From: DASQFQ01 sp963805525
GTDB lineage: Bacteria; Actinomycetota; Thermoleophilia; Solirubrobacterales; Solirubrobacteraceae
Length of the DNA: 64,000 bases
Direction: 5' to 3'
Assembly: GCA_963805525.1 (NCBI GenBank)
Contig: CAWDUT010000006.1
Span: 1,240,001-1,304,000 of the forward strand
Shown: piece by piece, positions 15,871 through 23,805 of the stretch
Numbering within the stretch: the first letter of the stretch is position 1
Layout: each line of letters starts with the position of its first letter
Notes under the pieces: model-generated
Databases searched by the model: none
What the model was told of the DNA's origin: nothing
The model's input: the letters and a program-made list of their open reading frames with translations, nothing else
Program-made: the position numbers and the translations under genes

Positions 15871-16943
15871 CCGTCACGACCTTCGGCATCATCGGCAGCG
15901 GCTGGCGCTCGGAGTTCTTCCTCCGCCTCGCTCGCGCGGCGCCCGATCGCTTCCGCGCGACCGGCGTGGTCAGCCGCTCCGCCGAGCGCGGCGCCGAGAT
16001 CACCACGCGCTGGGGCCCGCCCGCGTTCGAGTCGGTCAGCGCGCTGCTGCGCGCGGACGCGCCCGACTTCGTCATCCCGTGCGTCCCCTGGGCGGCGATG
16101 CCCGACGCCACGCGCGAGCTCGTCGGCCTCGGCGCCCGCGTCCTCGCCGAGACCCCGCCGGCGCCGGACCTGGACGGCCTGCGGGCGCTCTGGGCCGACG
16201 TCGGCGACAGCGGCCTCGTCCAGGTCGCCGAGCAGTACCTGCTGATGCCGGGCCACGCCGCCCGGCTGTCGATCGTCGAGGAGGGCGTGATCGGGGAGCC
16301 GACGTCGGTGCAGGTCAGCTCGACGCACCTCTACCACGCCGTCTCGATGATCCGCGGGCTGCTCGGGGTGAGCTTCGAGCCGGCGGTCGTGTCGGCGCGG
16401 GCGTTCACCGCGCCGCTGGCCGACCCGCTCAGCCCCGACGGCTGGAGCGGCGACAGCACGCCCAAGGACGCCGCGACGACGCTCGCGACGCTCGACTTCG
16501 GCGGTCGCATGGGCCTCTACGACTTCACCGACAACCAGTGGTGGAACCCGCTGCGGACCCGGCGCATCGTGATCCGCGGGTCGAACGGCGAGATCGTCGA
16601 CGACCGCGTCGTCCGCCTCGCCGACCCGACGTCGCCGGTCGAGTCCCGGCTCGTGCGCCGCCAGGCCGGCATCGACCTCAACCTGGAGGGCGTCGACCTC
16701 GACCACATCAGCTTCGACGGGCGCGTCGTCTACCGCAACCCGTTCAAGGGCGCGCGGCTGTCCGAGGACGACATCGCCGTCGCGGCGCTGCTGGAGCAGA
16801 CCGGCGCCTGGGCGCGCGGCGAGGGGCCCGAGCCCTATCCGCTGGCGGAGGGCATGCAGGACCACCTGATCAGCCTCGCGATCGAGGCATCGGTCGCGAC
16901 CGGCCGCGACGTGACCACCACCGCCGAGGCCTGGGCCGGCTGA
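15867..16943 (+). CDS. Gfo/Idh/MocA family oxidoreductase lacking the EKP lysine
   Basis: A 358-residue protein with the N-terminal Rossmann fold (FGIIGSGWRSEFF, residues 6-18) and the C-terminal alpha/beta domain of the Gfo/Idh/MocA family, which oxidise or reduce sugars with tightly held NAD(P). The usual catalytic EKP motif is AETPPA here (94-99), with Thr-96 in place of Lys. It is last in the cupin-KduD-AldO operon (ATGA overlap). It may be a dehydrogenase with a changed mechanism or a non-redox relative; the substrate is unknown. Confidence 0.85.
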   Translation: MTVTTFGIIGSGWRSEFFLRLARAAPDRFRATGVVSRSAERGAEITTRWGPPAFESVSALLRADAPDFVIPCVPWAAMPDATRELVGLGARVLAETPPAPDLDGLRALWADVGDSGLVQVAEQYLLMPGHAARLSIVEEGVIGEPTSVQVSSTHLYHAVSMIRGLLGVSFEPAVVSARAFTAPLADPLSPDGWSGDSTPKDAATTLATLDFGGRMGLYDFTDNQWWNPLRTRRIVIRGSNGEIVDDRVVRLADPTSPVESRLVRRQAGIDLNLEGVDLDHISFDGRVVYRNPFKGARLSEDDIAVAALLEQTGAWARGEGPEPYPLAEGMQDHLISLAIEASVATGRDVTTTAEAWAG

Positions 16944-16947
16944 CGCC

Positions 16948-17751
16948 TCACCACCAGGGATCCTCGTTCGACCGGTCGGTGCCGCCGGTCTCGTCGAGCG
17001 CGTCCAGCGCGGCCATGTCCTCGTCGGAGAGCTCGAAGTCGAAGATCTGCGCGTTCTCCTCGATCCGCTCGCGGTGCGTCGACTTCGGGATGACGATGAG
17101 CTCGCGCTGCACGCACCAGCGCAGCAGGACCTGCGCGGGCGTGCGCCCAGTGCGCTCGGCGATCTCCCCGACGCGCTCGTCGGACAGGTGCCGGCCGGTG
17201 CCGAGCGGGCTGTAGGCCTCGAGCGCGACGCCGCGCTCCTCGCACGCGTCGAGCAGCGCGCGCCGGTACTTGAACGGGCTGAACTGGACCTGGTTGACCA
17301 CCGGCCGGTCCTCGGCGATCGCGAGCAGATCGTCGAGCTGCGCCACGCTGAAGTTCGAGACGCCGATCGAGCGCGCGTAGCCGGCGGCGCGGGCGCGCTC
17401 CATGCCCGGCCAGGCCCAGGTCGGGCCGCCCTGGGGCCAGTGGATGATGTAGAGGTCGACGTGGTCGAGGCCCATGCGCTCGAGGCTCCGTTGCGCCTCG
17501 GCCTCGGGGTCCTCCCGCGCCGGATAGAACTTGGTGGTGATGAAGACGTCGTCGCGCGGCACGCCGCTGTCGCGCAGCGCGCGGCCGACGCTCGCCTCGT
17601 TGCCGTAGGCCTGCGCCGTGTCGATGTGGCGGTAGCCCAGCTCGAGCGCCCAGCGGACCGCCTGCTCGCACTCCGGGCCGTCCGGCACCTGCCAGACCCC
17701 GAGGCCGAGCAGCGGGATCTCGTTCTCGTCGGCGAGTACGCGTGTCTTCAT
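16948..17751 (-). CDS. aldo/keto reductase, 2,5-diketo-gluconate reductase type
   Basis: A 267-residue AKR5-like enzyme. Tetrad: Asp-44 and Tyr-49 (RHIDTAQAYGNE), Lys-74 (ITTKFY), His-104 (YIIHWP). VIPKSTHRERIEENAQIFDFELS is the NADP-binding C-terminal segment. These enzymes reduce 2,5-diketo-D-gluconate, methylglyoxal and many aldehydes. A strong AGGAG site precedes the ATG at 17751, and the gene follows the amino-acid dehydrogenase by 19 bases, so both are probably on one transcript. It converges on the Gfo/Idh gene. Confidence 0.9.
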   Translation of the reverse strand: MKTRVLADENEIPLLGLGVWQVPDGPECEQAVRWALELGYRHIDTAQAYGNEASVGRALRDSGVPRDDVFITTKFYPAREDPEAEAQRSLERMGLDHVDLYIIHWPQGGPTWAWPGMERARAAGYARSIGVSNFSVAQLDDLLAIAEDRPVVNQVQFSPFKYRRALLDACEERGVALEAYSPLGTGRHLSDERVGEIAERTGRTPAQVLLRWCVQRELIVIPKSTHRERIEENAQIFDFELSDEDMAALDALDETGGTDRSNEDPWW

Positions 17752-17770
17752 GTCCGGCTCCTTCGTGGTT

Positions 17771-18841
17771 TCAGGCGGCGAAGATCTCGTCCAGCAACGC
17801 TGGTTCCGCGCCCGACTCGGCGAGGAACTCGCGGCCGGCGCGGAACGCGGCGGCCAGCGGGGTGATGTCGTGCTCGTCGGCCGCCGCGAGCGTGCGCTCG
17901 ACCACCTCGCCGATCAGCGCCTCGATCTGCGCGATGGCCTCCGGCGGGGAGGAGTCCTGGGCCACCCGCGTATAGAGGTGGATGCCGCCGGCGTTGGCGA
18001 TGAAGTCGGGGACGGCGGCGATCCCGCGGCGGTGGAGCTCCTCCACCGCGCCGGGCCCGTAGGGGACGTTCGCGCCCGGCGCGACGACCGCGCAGCGCAG
18101 GCGCGCGGCGACGTCGCGCGTGATCGAGTCCGGCCGCGCGCCGGGCACGAGCACGTCGCAGTCGAGGTCGAACAGCTCCTCGCGCGGGCGGACGGGGACG
18201 GAGCCGTGTGCGACGAGCGCGTCGCCGTGTTGCTCGCGCAGGGCGAACAGCTCGCCGACGTCGAGCCCGTCCGGGTCGGCGAGCAGCCCGTCGACCGTGC
18301 TCACGCCGACGACACGGGCGCCCGCGCGCGCGGAGGCGAGCGCCATCCCGGCGCCGACCTTGCCGAAGCCCTCGATCGCGATCGCGGCGCCGTCGAGCGC
18401 GCGGCCGCGGTGGGCGAGCGCGGCCTCGGCGGCGGCCTTCACGCCGTGGCCGGTGGCGAGGTCGTCCATGTCGACGCCCTCGTGGCTCTGCGCCCACAGC
18501 GGCGGCGGGCCCTCCAGCGCGTGCGCGAAGTCGGCGGGCGAGGTGCCCATGTCCGGCCCGGTGAGGAAGACGTCGCTGTAGGGCTCGAGCGCGCGCCGGT
18601 AGGCAGCCATGACGTCCTCGCGGGCGCCGCCCGAGAACCGCACGCCCGCCTTCGCGCCCGCGTACGGCACGCGCCAGACCGCGAACTTCCAGGTCATCGC
18701 GCGCGCGAGCCGCGCGACCTCGCCGACGTCGACGTCCGGCAGCATCCGCGTCCCGCCCGCCGCGACCGGGAACTGGTCGTGGTCGACGACCACGAAGGCC
18801 TCGAGGCCGTGGTGGTCGTCCCGGAGCTCGATCACGCGCAC
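17771..18841 (-). CDS. Glu/Leu/Phe/Val family amino-acid dehydrogenase
   Basis: A 356-residue NAD(P)-dependent oxidative deaminase. The substrate-binding lysine is Lys-52 (TWKFAV) and the catalytic lysine Lys-64 in PYAGAKAGVRF. The dinucleotide site is GFGKVG at 158-163. The length fits leucine/phenylalanine/valine dehydrogenases better than the 420-450-residue glutamate enzymes. IANAGGIHLY resembles the conserved PDFxANAGG motif. GTG 18841 is used because a TAGGCT box lies exactly six bases before it; a second GTG is six bases further in. Specificity cannot be told from the sequence. Confidence 0.87.
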   Translation of the reverse strand: MRVIELRDDHHGLEAFVVVDHDQFPVAAGGTRMLPDVDVGEVARLARAMTWKFAVWRVPYAGAKAGVRFSGGAREDVMAAYRRALEPYSDVFLTGPDMGTSPADFAHALEGPPPLWAQSHEGVDMDDLATGHGVKAAAEAALAHRGRALDGAAIAIEGFGKVGAGMALASARAGARVVGVSTVDGLLADPDGLDVGELFALREQHGDALVAHGSVPVRPREELFDLDCDVLVPGARPDSITRDVAARLRCAVVAPGANVPYGPGAVEELHRRGIAAVPDFIANAGGIHLYTRVAQDSSPPEAIAQIEALIGEVVERTLAAADEHDITPLAAAFRAGREFLAESGAEPALLDEIFAA

Positions 18842-18847
18842 GCCGTG

Positions 18848-18853
18848 AGCCTA
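18848..18853 (-). promoter_or_regulatory. -10 box of a likely leaderless dehydrogenase promoter
   Basis: On the minus strand TAGGCT is followed by six bases and the GTG at 18841, with no ribosome-binding site. TGGTCA, 16 bases upstream on that strand, matches four of six -35 bases. Confidence 0.45.
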
Positions 18854-18862
18854 CTTCCGGAG

Positions 18863-18868
18863 TAGCCT
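18863..18868 (+). promoter_or_regulatory. -10 box of a likely leaderless promoter for the small acidic protein
   Basis: TAGCCT is followed by six bases and the ATG at 18875. Together with the minus-strand TAGGCT ten bases away it makes a divergent pair of leaderless promoters packed into 33 bases. Confidence 0.45.
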
Positions 18869-18874
18869 CTGACC

Positions 18875-19123
18875 ATGCCCAAATGGCCCGAGAACCCCGA
18901 CGAGCCCGTCGACCCCGCAGTCGCGCCGCTGATCGAGGCCGGCGAGGGCGAGGCCGAGGGCTTCGACGTCGCCGAGTCCGACCTGATCGAGCACGCCGAG
19001 CACGGCGACATGCACGGCACCGGCGTGATCGGGCGCGACGCCGCCGGCTTCGACACGCCCGAGGACCCGGACCTCGAGGACGGTATCTACGGCGAAGCGG
19101 ACGACGAGGATCCCGAGACCTGA
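18875..19123 (+). CDS. small acidic protein of unknown function
   Basis: An 82-residue protein of which about a third is Asp or Glu, with no membrane segment or signal peptide. It has a MPKWPENPDEPVDP start, an EGEAEGFDVAESDLIEHAEHGD centre and an acidic end (YGEADDEDPET). I recall similar short acidic actinobacterial proteins but cannot name a family. GC-rich third positions and the TAGCCT box six bases before the ATG support it as a real gene. It is divergent from the amino-acid dehydrogenase. Confidence 0.65.
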   Translation: MPKWPENPDEPVDPAVAPLIEAGEGEAEGFDVAESDLIEHAEHGDMHGTGVIGRDAAGFDTPEDPDLEDGIYGEADDEDPET

Positions 19124-19257
19124 TCCAGGCCGTTCCGCTCGACGACGGCCGTCGCGAGCGTCGAGAGACGTGAGCGCTCGGCCGGTGAGAGCGCGTCGAG
19201 CAGCCTGAGCAGCGCCGCGTCCGCCTCGGCGGTGAGCTGCTGCCGAGATCCCCGCGC
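19087..19257 (-). pseudogene. C-terminal remnant of a MarR-type regulator
   Basis: On the minus strand, 56 codons end at TAG 19087 and begin after an in-frame TGA with no start codon. LTAEADAALLRLLDALSP and AERSRLSTLATAVVE look like the last helices of a MarR regulator (dimerisation and C-terminal helix). Nothing of the DNA-binding part remains. The similarity stops near 19242, exactly where an alcohol dehydrogenase tail begins on the other strand. It also overlaps the end of the small acidic gene. Based on motif memory, not a search. Confidence 0.45.
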
Positions 19258-19343
19258 TCACCGTCGACGCGCACGCCGTTCCCCTGAGCGAGGTCGAGCG
19301 CGCCTGGAGCGCGTCCGGGGAGCCCGTCGTGTTCACCCCGTGA
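19236..19343 (+). pseudogene. C-terminal remnant of a zinc-type alcohol dehydrogenase/quinone reductase
   Basis: Thirty-five codons after an in-frame TGA end in a stop at 19341-19343: AEIPALTVDAHAVPLSEVE followed by RAWSASGEPVVFTP. This is the characteristic end of medium-chain dehydrogenases (PLSEVxxAW...VVxTP). No start and no catalytic domain remain. It faces away from the MarR remnant, as expected if a divergent regulator-enzyme pair was deleted from the middle. Its last bases overlap the end of the convergent CDF transporter gene. Confidence 0.45.
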
Positions 19344-20271
19344 CGGGGGTCAGGTAGAGGCGGGCGATGACCGGGAGCTCGCGCATGATCTCCGCGCGGA
19401 CGCCGGAGAGGATGGCGGCGACGGCCTCGCCGGCGAGCCCGTCGGTGAGCTGGACGTCGGCGGCGACCAGCACCTCGGTGGGGCTGAGGTAGACCGCCTC
19501 GACGGTGGTGACGGCGTGGATCTCCGGCACGGTCTCGAGCCGCTCCCGGAGCCGGTCGACGTAGCGCGCCGGCACGGCCTGGTTGGTCAGCAGCGCGCGG
19601 TTGCGGCGCGTCAGCGCGGAGGCGAGGTAGCAGAGCAGCAGGCCGATCAGGATCGAGGCGAGCGCGTCGGGGAGCCCTGAGCCGGTCCACTTGTGCAGGA
19701 GCAGGGCGATCAGCGCGAGCAGCGCGCCGAGCACGTCGATCGTGTCCTCGAAGTAGACGGTCACGACCGTCGGGTCGGCGCTCTCGCGCAACAGCGCGCG
19801 CACGGAAAGCTCGCGGCGCGCCGCCTGGACGCGGAGCTGGCGGAGCGCGACGGTCCGGCTCAGCCCGTCGAGCACGAGCGCGATGACGAGCACGGCGACG
19901 CCGACCCAGAACGCCTCGAGCTCGGGCGGGTGGATGAGCGCGCGGATGCCGTTCCAGATCGAGACGGCGCCGCCGACGACGAAGATGCCGATGGCGGCCA
20001 GCAGCGCCCAGTAGTACCGCTCGGGCCCGTAGCCCAAGGGGTGCGTGGCGTCGGCCGGCCGGCGGCTGCGCCGGATCGCGATGTAGAGCAGCACCTCGTT
20101 GCCGGCGTCGGCGACGGTGTGCAGCGTCTCGGCCAGCAGCGCGGGCGACCCGGTGAATGCCGCGGCGACCCCCTTCGCCACGGCGATCGCGGCGTTCGCC
20201 GCGAACGCGGCGGCCACGCTCTTGATGCTCTCGTCGGGAGCGACCTCTGGGTCCGGTGCGGCGACGCTCAT
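19333..20271 (-). CDS. cation diffusion facilitator family transporter
   Basis: A 312-residue CDF protein, a divalent metal:proton antiporter of the cytoplasmic membrane. Six hydrophobic segments are visible between residues about 20 and 220. The family metal motif of helix 2 is HTVADAGNEVLLY (His, Asp, Asn), followed by THPLGYGPERYYWAL, and the helix-5 motif is YFEDTIDVLGALLA. The C-terminal 90 residues form the soluble metal-sensing domain. It resembles the SLC30A9-like branch. Metal specificity (Zn, Mn, Co or Fe) cannot be assigned. It is divergent from msrA. Confidence 0.9.
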   Translation of the reverse strand: MSVAAPDPEVAPDESIKSVAAAFAANAAIAVAKGVAAAFTGSPALLAETLHTVADAGNEVLLYIAIRRSRRPADATHPLGYGPERYYWALLAAIGIFVVGGAVSIWNGIRALIHPPELEAFWVGVAVLVIALVLDGLSRTVALRQLRVQAARRELSVRALLRESADPTVVTVYFEDTIDVLGALLALIALLLHKWTGSGLPDALASILIGLLLCYLASALTRRNRALLTNQAVPARYVDRLRERLETVPEIHAVTTVEAVYLSPTEVLVAADVQLTDGLAGEAVAAILSGVRAEIMRELPVIARLYLTPVTG

Positions 20272-20340
20272 CGGCGCCGGCGACGCTACCGCGATGCGTC
20301 ACAATGAGAGGGACACAGAACTTCTGAAAAGGACACCGCG

Positions 20341-20853
20341 ATGAGCGACAACACCGAGACCGCCATTCTCGCGGGCGGCTGCTTCTGGGGCGTCCAGGAG
20401 CTGCTGCGCCACCGCGATGGGGTCATCTCCACCCGGGTCGGCTATACCGGCGGGGAGAACGACCACCCGACCTACCGCAACCACCCGGGCCACGCCGAGG
20501 CGGTCGAGATCGTCTTCGATCCGGAGCGGATCTCGTACCGGGACATCCTGGAGTTCTTCTTTCAGATCCACGATCCGTCGACCAAGGATCGCCAGGGCAA
20601 CGACATCGGCAGCAGCTACCGCTCCGAGATCTTCGCCACGAGCGACGAGCAGCGCCGGGTCGCGGAGGACACGATCGCCGACGTCGAGGCCTCGGGCCTG
20701 TGGCCCGGCAAGGTCGTGACCGAGATCAGCGACGCCGTGCCGTTCTGGGAGGCCGAGCCCGAGCACCAGGACTACCTGCAGCACTACCCCAACGGCTACA
20801 CCTGCCACTACCCGCGGCCGGGCTGGAAGCTGCCGCACCGCGAGGTCGCGTAG
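20341..20853 (+). CDS. msrA: peptide-methionine (S)-S-oxide reductase MsrA
   Basis: A 170-residue MsrA, which repairs methionine-S-sulfoxide in proteins. The catalytic cysteine is Cys-14 in AGGCFWGVQE, followed by GYTGGENDHPTY and PGHAEAVEIVFDP, all diagnostic. A second cysteine in NGYTCHYPRPGW near the C-terminus may act as resolving cysteine. GAAAAGGA upstream is a good ribosome-binding site for the ATG at 20341. A strong GC hairpin follows the stop. Confidence 0.96.
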   Translation: MSDNTETAILAGGCFWGVQELLRHRDGVISTRVGYTGGENDHPTYRNHPGHAEAVEIVFDPERISYRDILEFFFQIHDPSTKDRQGNDIGSSYRSEIFATSDEQRRVAEDTIADVEASGLWPGKVVTEISDAVPFWEAEPEHQDYLQHYPNGYTCHYPRPGWKLPHREVA

Positions 20854-20866
20854 CACGATCCGGGAG

Positions 20867-20891
20867 GCACGGCGGCCCACGGCCGCCGTGC
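20867..20891 (+). terminator. hairpin after msrA
   Basis: An 11-base perfect inverted repeat (GCACGGCGGCC and its complement) with a three-base CAC loop, 14 bases after the msrA stop. There is no T-run, which is usual for hairpin terminators in high-GC actinobacteria. Confidence 0.6.
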
Positions 20892-20917
20892 TGATCGCCG
20901 CGTAGCCCCTGCGGCGG

Positions 20918-20926
20918 TGATAGCTT
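20918..20926 (+). promoter_or_regulatory. possible extended -10 for the M6 protease gene
   Basis: TGATAGCTT is an extended -10 (TG-N-TAGCTT) 41 bases before the TTG start. No good -35 is seen at the right distance. Confidence 0.3.
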
Positions 20927-20967
20927 GCCCCGCCAATTGGAGTGAGGGTCGATCGTAGGGGGAGCTT

Positions 20968-23757
20968 TTGCGCAGTTCACTTGGCGTCCGAGTCATCGCG
21001 ACGGTGGCGGCGCTTGCGCCTGTCGCCGGTGCAGCCGTCGCGTCCGCTGATGTCGCGTCCAACAAACCGTTGTGGCAGGCATCGCAGAACTACTACGTCA
21101 ACCGGGTAGCGCCGGCTGACTCGCCGGCCACGCCGGATCTCAAGGCGTCGGATCTGAAGGAGTACGCCCGCAAGAACGCCGAGGCCGCCAAGGGGCAGCT
21201 CGGCTACCCGCCCGCCGCACGCACGCTCGCGCGCCGCGAGGCGCTCGCGAACAAGACCGGTGAGAGCCCGCGGACGATCGCCCGGACGAAGCAGGGCATG
21301 CCCTCGGTGCAGCACGCGCGGATGCTCGTCATCCCTGTCGAGTTCAACCCGCACGCCAACGACGACTTCTCGGGCTTCGCGCGCTATGACGCCAACGATC
21401 CGTCCGGCTGCGTGACCGAGCCGGCCGGCACGGTCTTCAACGGGCCGGTGCACAACCAGATCCCGAACCCCGCGCTGACCAAGCGCGACAACAACACGCT
21501 GTGGGTGCCGGACTTCAGCCCGGACTACTACAGCAAGCTGATCTTCTCGAAGGACGGCATCACCAAGAAGGTGCGGCCTGACCTCAACGGCGGCGTGAGC
21601 ATCAAGGGCCTGACCGTTCACAACTACTACCAGGAGATCTCCAAGGGCCGGTACGACCTGTCCGGTGGCGTGACCAACTGGATCCAGGTGCCGCACTCCG
21701 AGGCGTGGTACTCGGCCGACACCTGCGAGGCCGGCTTCCAGAGCGACCAAGGCGCCGCGGACAACCCGCGCGGCGACAACCAGATCACCGTCGACGCGCT
21801 CGAGGCGCTCGCCAAGGCGCAGCCGAAGTTCGACTGGAAGTCCTACGACGTCGAGGACCAGCAGGACGTCGACCATGACGGCAACCTGTTCGAGCCCAAC
21901 GGCATCCTCGACCACGTCGTCGTCGTCCACGCGGGCGTCGACCAGTCCGACGGCGGCGGCGCGCAGGGCACCTACGCGCTGTGGGCGAACTCCAACGTCG
22001 TCGATCCGGGCAAGGGCGGCTACGCCTTCGGCAACACCGGCTACAAGGTGTCCAACGTCACCTACCAGCCGGAGAGCGCCGAGACCGGCGTCATCGCCCA
22101 CGAGTTCGGCCACGACCTCGGCCTTCCGGACCTGTACGACTCCATCAGCGGGACCGACCCGGACACCGGCTTCTGGGACATCATGAGCAGCGGGTCCCGC
22201 TCCGGCCGGCTCAACGGCATCGAGCCCACGAACATGGGCGCCTGGAGCAAGTACGTCCTCGGCTGGCTGAACCCGACCGTCCTTGACTACGGCAGCCGCA
22301 AGGCCTCCGTCACGCTCGGGCAGGCGAGCTCGCCGCCGAAGGGCACCCAGGAGGGGGTGCGCGTGAACCTTCCCGTCAAGAAGGTCACGCTCGGCTCGAC
22401 GCACAGCGGCGCCAACGCCTGGTGGTCGAACAACGACCAGGACTACGGCGACCAGCGCCTGACGCGGACGGTCGACGTGCCGACGGGCAGTGACGTCCGC
22501 TTCTGGTCGTGGGACGACTACACGATCGAGGACCATTGGGACTACGGCTTCATCGAGGTCTCCACGGACGGCGGCTCGAACTGGACGCAGCTCGTGGTCA
22601 AGGACGAGGCCGGCAACGTCGTGTCGACGAACGAGGACCCGAACGGGAGGCTGGGCAGCTTCGGCAACCTCAAGAACGGCCTCACGGGTGCGACCGACGG
22701 CTACCGCCATGACTGGGTCGACCTCACGCCCTATGCGGGCAAGTCGGTCCAGCTACGCCTGCACTACTTCACGGACGCCGCGTTCCAGGAGCGCGGCTGG
22801 TTCGCCGACGACTTCTCGGTGACGAACGGCGGCGCCACGGTGTGGTCCGACGACGTGGAGAACGGCGACAACGGCTGGACGGCCGTGGCGGGGACCCAGA
22901 CCGGCACGAAGGGCGGCGGCTGGAAGCGCACGTCCGGGACGCTCGAGTTCGAGCAGTACTACCTCGCCGAGTGGCGCAACTTCAGCGGGTTCGACGACGG
23001 ACTCCGCTACGCGTACGCCACGCGCTGGGCCGGCGCCGACGGAGCGAGGACGGTGGACTTCACGCCGTACAACGCTCCCGGCATGCTCCTGTGGTACCGG
23101 GACTCGACCTACTCGAACAACGACGTGGCCGACCACCTGTCCGAGCCGCCGAGCATCGGGTCCAAGGGCACCGTCCTGCTCGTCGACGCGCACCCGGACC
23201 CGGACCACTACTACGGCGCCGCCGCGGCGGCGAACCCGAGCCTGATCGACGCCCTGCCGGGGCGCCAGCAGGCGAACGACGCCGCGTTCGGGCCGGTCGG
23301 CCGGTACCCGTTCCAGGCGTGCTTCCGCACCAACGCGGATCCGACGAAGTACTACGAGGTCGCGTGCAACCGCTTCGGCCGGCGCGATGCCGTCCGGCGG
23401 TTCACGGACGCGATCGGCTGGTACCCGGGCTTCGAGTACCGGCCCGACCTCGACCCGGACGATCCGTTGTTCTTCCGGGACGTCGACGCTTCGGTCGTCG
23501 TGCCGTCGAAGGGCCAGCAGATCTACTCGACGCGGGTCACCGACAAGAACGGCCGCCTCGTGCGCAGCCTGTTCGGCACCGCGATCGGTGACGGTCACGT
23601 CGCCGGCACCGGCAACCCGCGCGACGGGCTGCCGGCGGGCGACGACGGCACGCCCGCGAACCACGCGGACCTGTCGCTCGGCGTGAAGTTCCGCGTCAAG
23701 CGCGCCAGCAGTAAGGCCGCACAGGTCGTCGTGCGGCCCGGCCACCGGGTCCGCTAG
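20968..23757 (+). CDS. secreted M6 family (immune inhibitor A-like) metalloprotease
   Basis: A 929-residue exported zinc protease. A signal peptide covers about residues 1-27 (VRVIATVAALAPVAGAAVASA), then a propeptide-like stretch rich in Ala/Lys. The zinc site is HEFGHDLGLPD at 378-388, the M6 signature, within a gluzincin/metzincin-like domain that begins near VQHARMLVIPVEF. The later half contains beta-sandwich regions typical of immune inhibitor A (DDYTIEDHWDYGFIEVS, LRLHYFTDAAFQERGWFADDF). It starts at TTG 20968, preceded by AGGGGGAG. A clear terminator follows. It is single-standing and probably degrades external protein. Confidence 0.9.
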   Translation: MRSSLGVRVIATVAALAPVAGAAVASADVASNKPLWQASQNYYVNRVAPADSPATPDLKASDLKEYARKNAEAAKGQLGYPPAARTLARREALANKTGESPRTIARTKQGMPSVQHARMLVIPVEFNPHANDDFSGFARYDANDPSGCVTEPAGTVFNGPVHNQIPNPALTKRDNNTLWVPDFSPDYYSKLIFSKDGITKKVRPDLNGGVSIKGLTVHNYYQEISKGRYDLSGGVTNWIQVPHSEAWYSADTCEAGFQSDQGAADNPRGDNQITVDALEALAKAQPKFDWKSYDVEDQQDVDHDGNLFEPNGILDHVVVVHAGVDQSDGGGAQGTYALWANSNVVDPGKGGYAFGNTGYKVSNVTYQPESAETGVIAHEFGHDLGLPDLYDSISGTDPDTGFWDIMSSGSRSGRLNGIEPTNMGAWSKYVLGWLNPTVLDYGSRKASVTLGQASSPPKGTQEGVRVNLPVKKVTLGSTHSGANAWWSNNDQDYGDQRLTRTVDVPTGSDVRFWSWDDYTIEDHWDYGFIEVSTDGGSNWTQLVVKDEAGNVVSTNEDPNGRLGSFGNLKNGLTGATDGYRHDWVDLTPYAGKSVQLRLHYFTDAAFQERGWFADDFSVTNGGATVWSDDVENGDNGWTAVAGTQTGTKGGGWKRTSGTLEFEQYYLAEWRNFSGFDDGLRYAYATRWAGADGARTVDFTPYNAPGMLLWYRDSTYSNNDVADHLSEPPSIGSKGTVLLVDAHPDPDHYYGAAAAANPSLIDALPGRQQANDAAFGPVGRYPFQACFRTNADPTKYYEVACNRFGRRDAVRRFTDAIGWYPGFEYRPDLDPDDPLFFRDVDASVVVPSKGQQIYSTRVTDKNGRLVRSLFGTAIGDGHVAGTGNPRDGLPAGDDGTPANHADLSLGVKFRVKRASSKAAQVVVRPGHRVR

Positions 23758-23771
23758 CAGCCACGTGAGCG

Positions 23772-23799
23772 GAGGGCCCCGGCGTTTGCCGGGGCCCTC
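23772..23799. terminator. strong bidirectional hairpin terminator
   Basis: A perfect 12-base stem (GAGGGCCCCGGC and complement) with a GTTT loop lies between the stops of the M6 protease (plus) and the DHA2 pump (minus), and can serve both. Confidence 0.85.
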
Positions 23800-23805
23800 A
23801 CTCGC

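Noticed and set aside
20977..22710. 577-codon open frame on the minus strand
   Set aside because: It is antisense to the M6 protease gene, whose signal peptide and HEFGH site prove the plus-strand reading.
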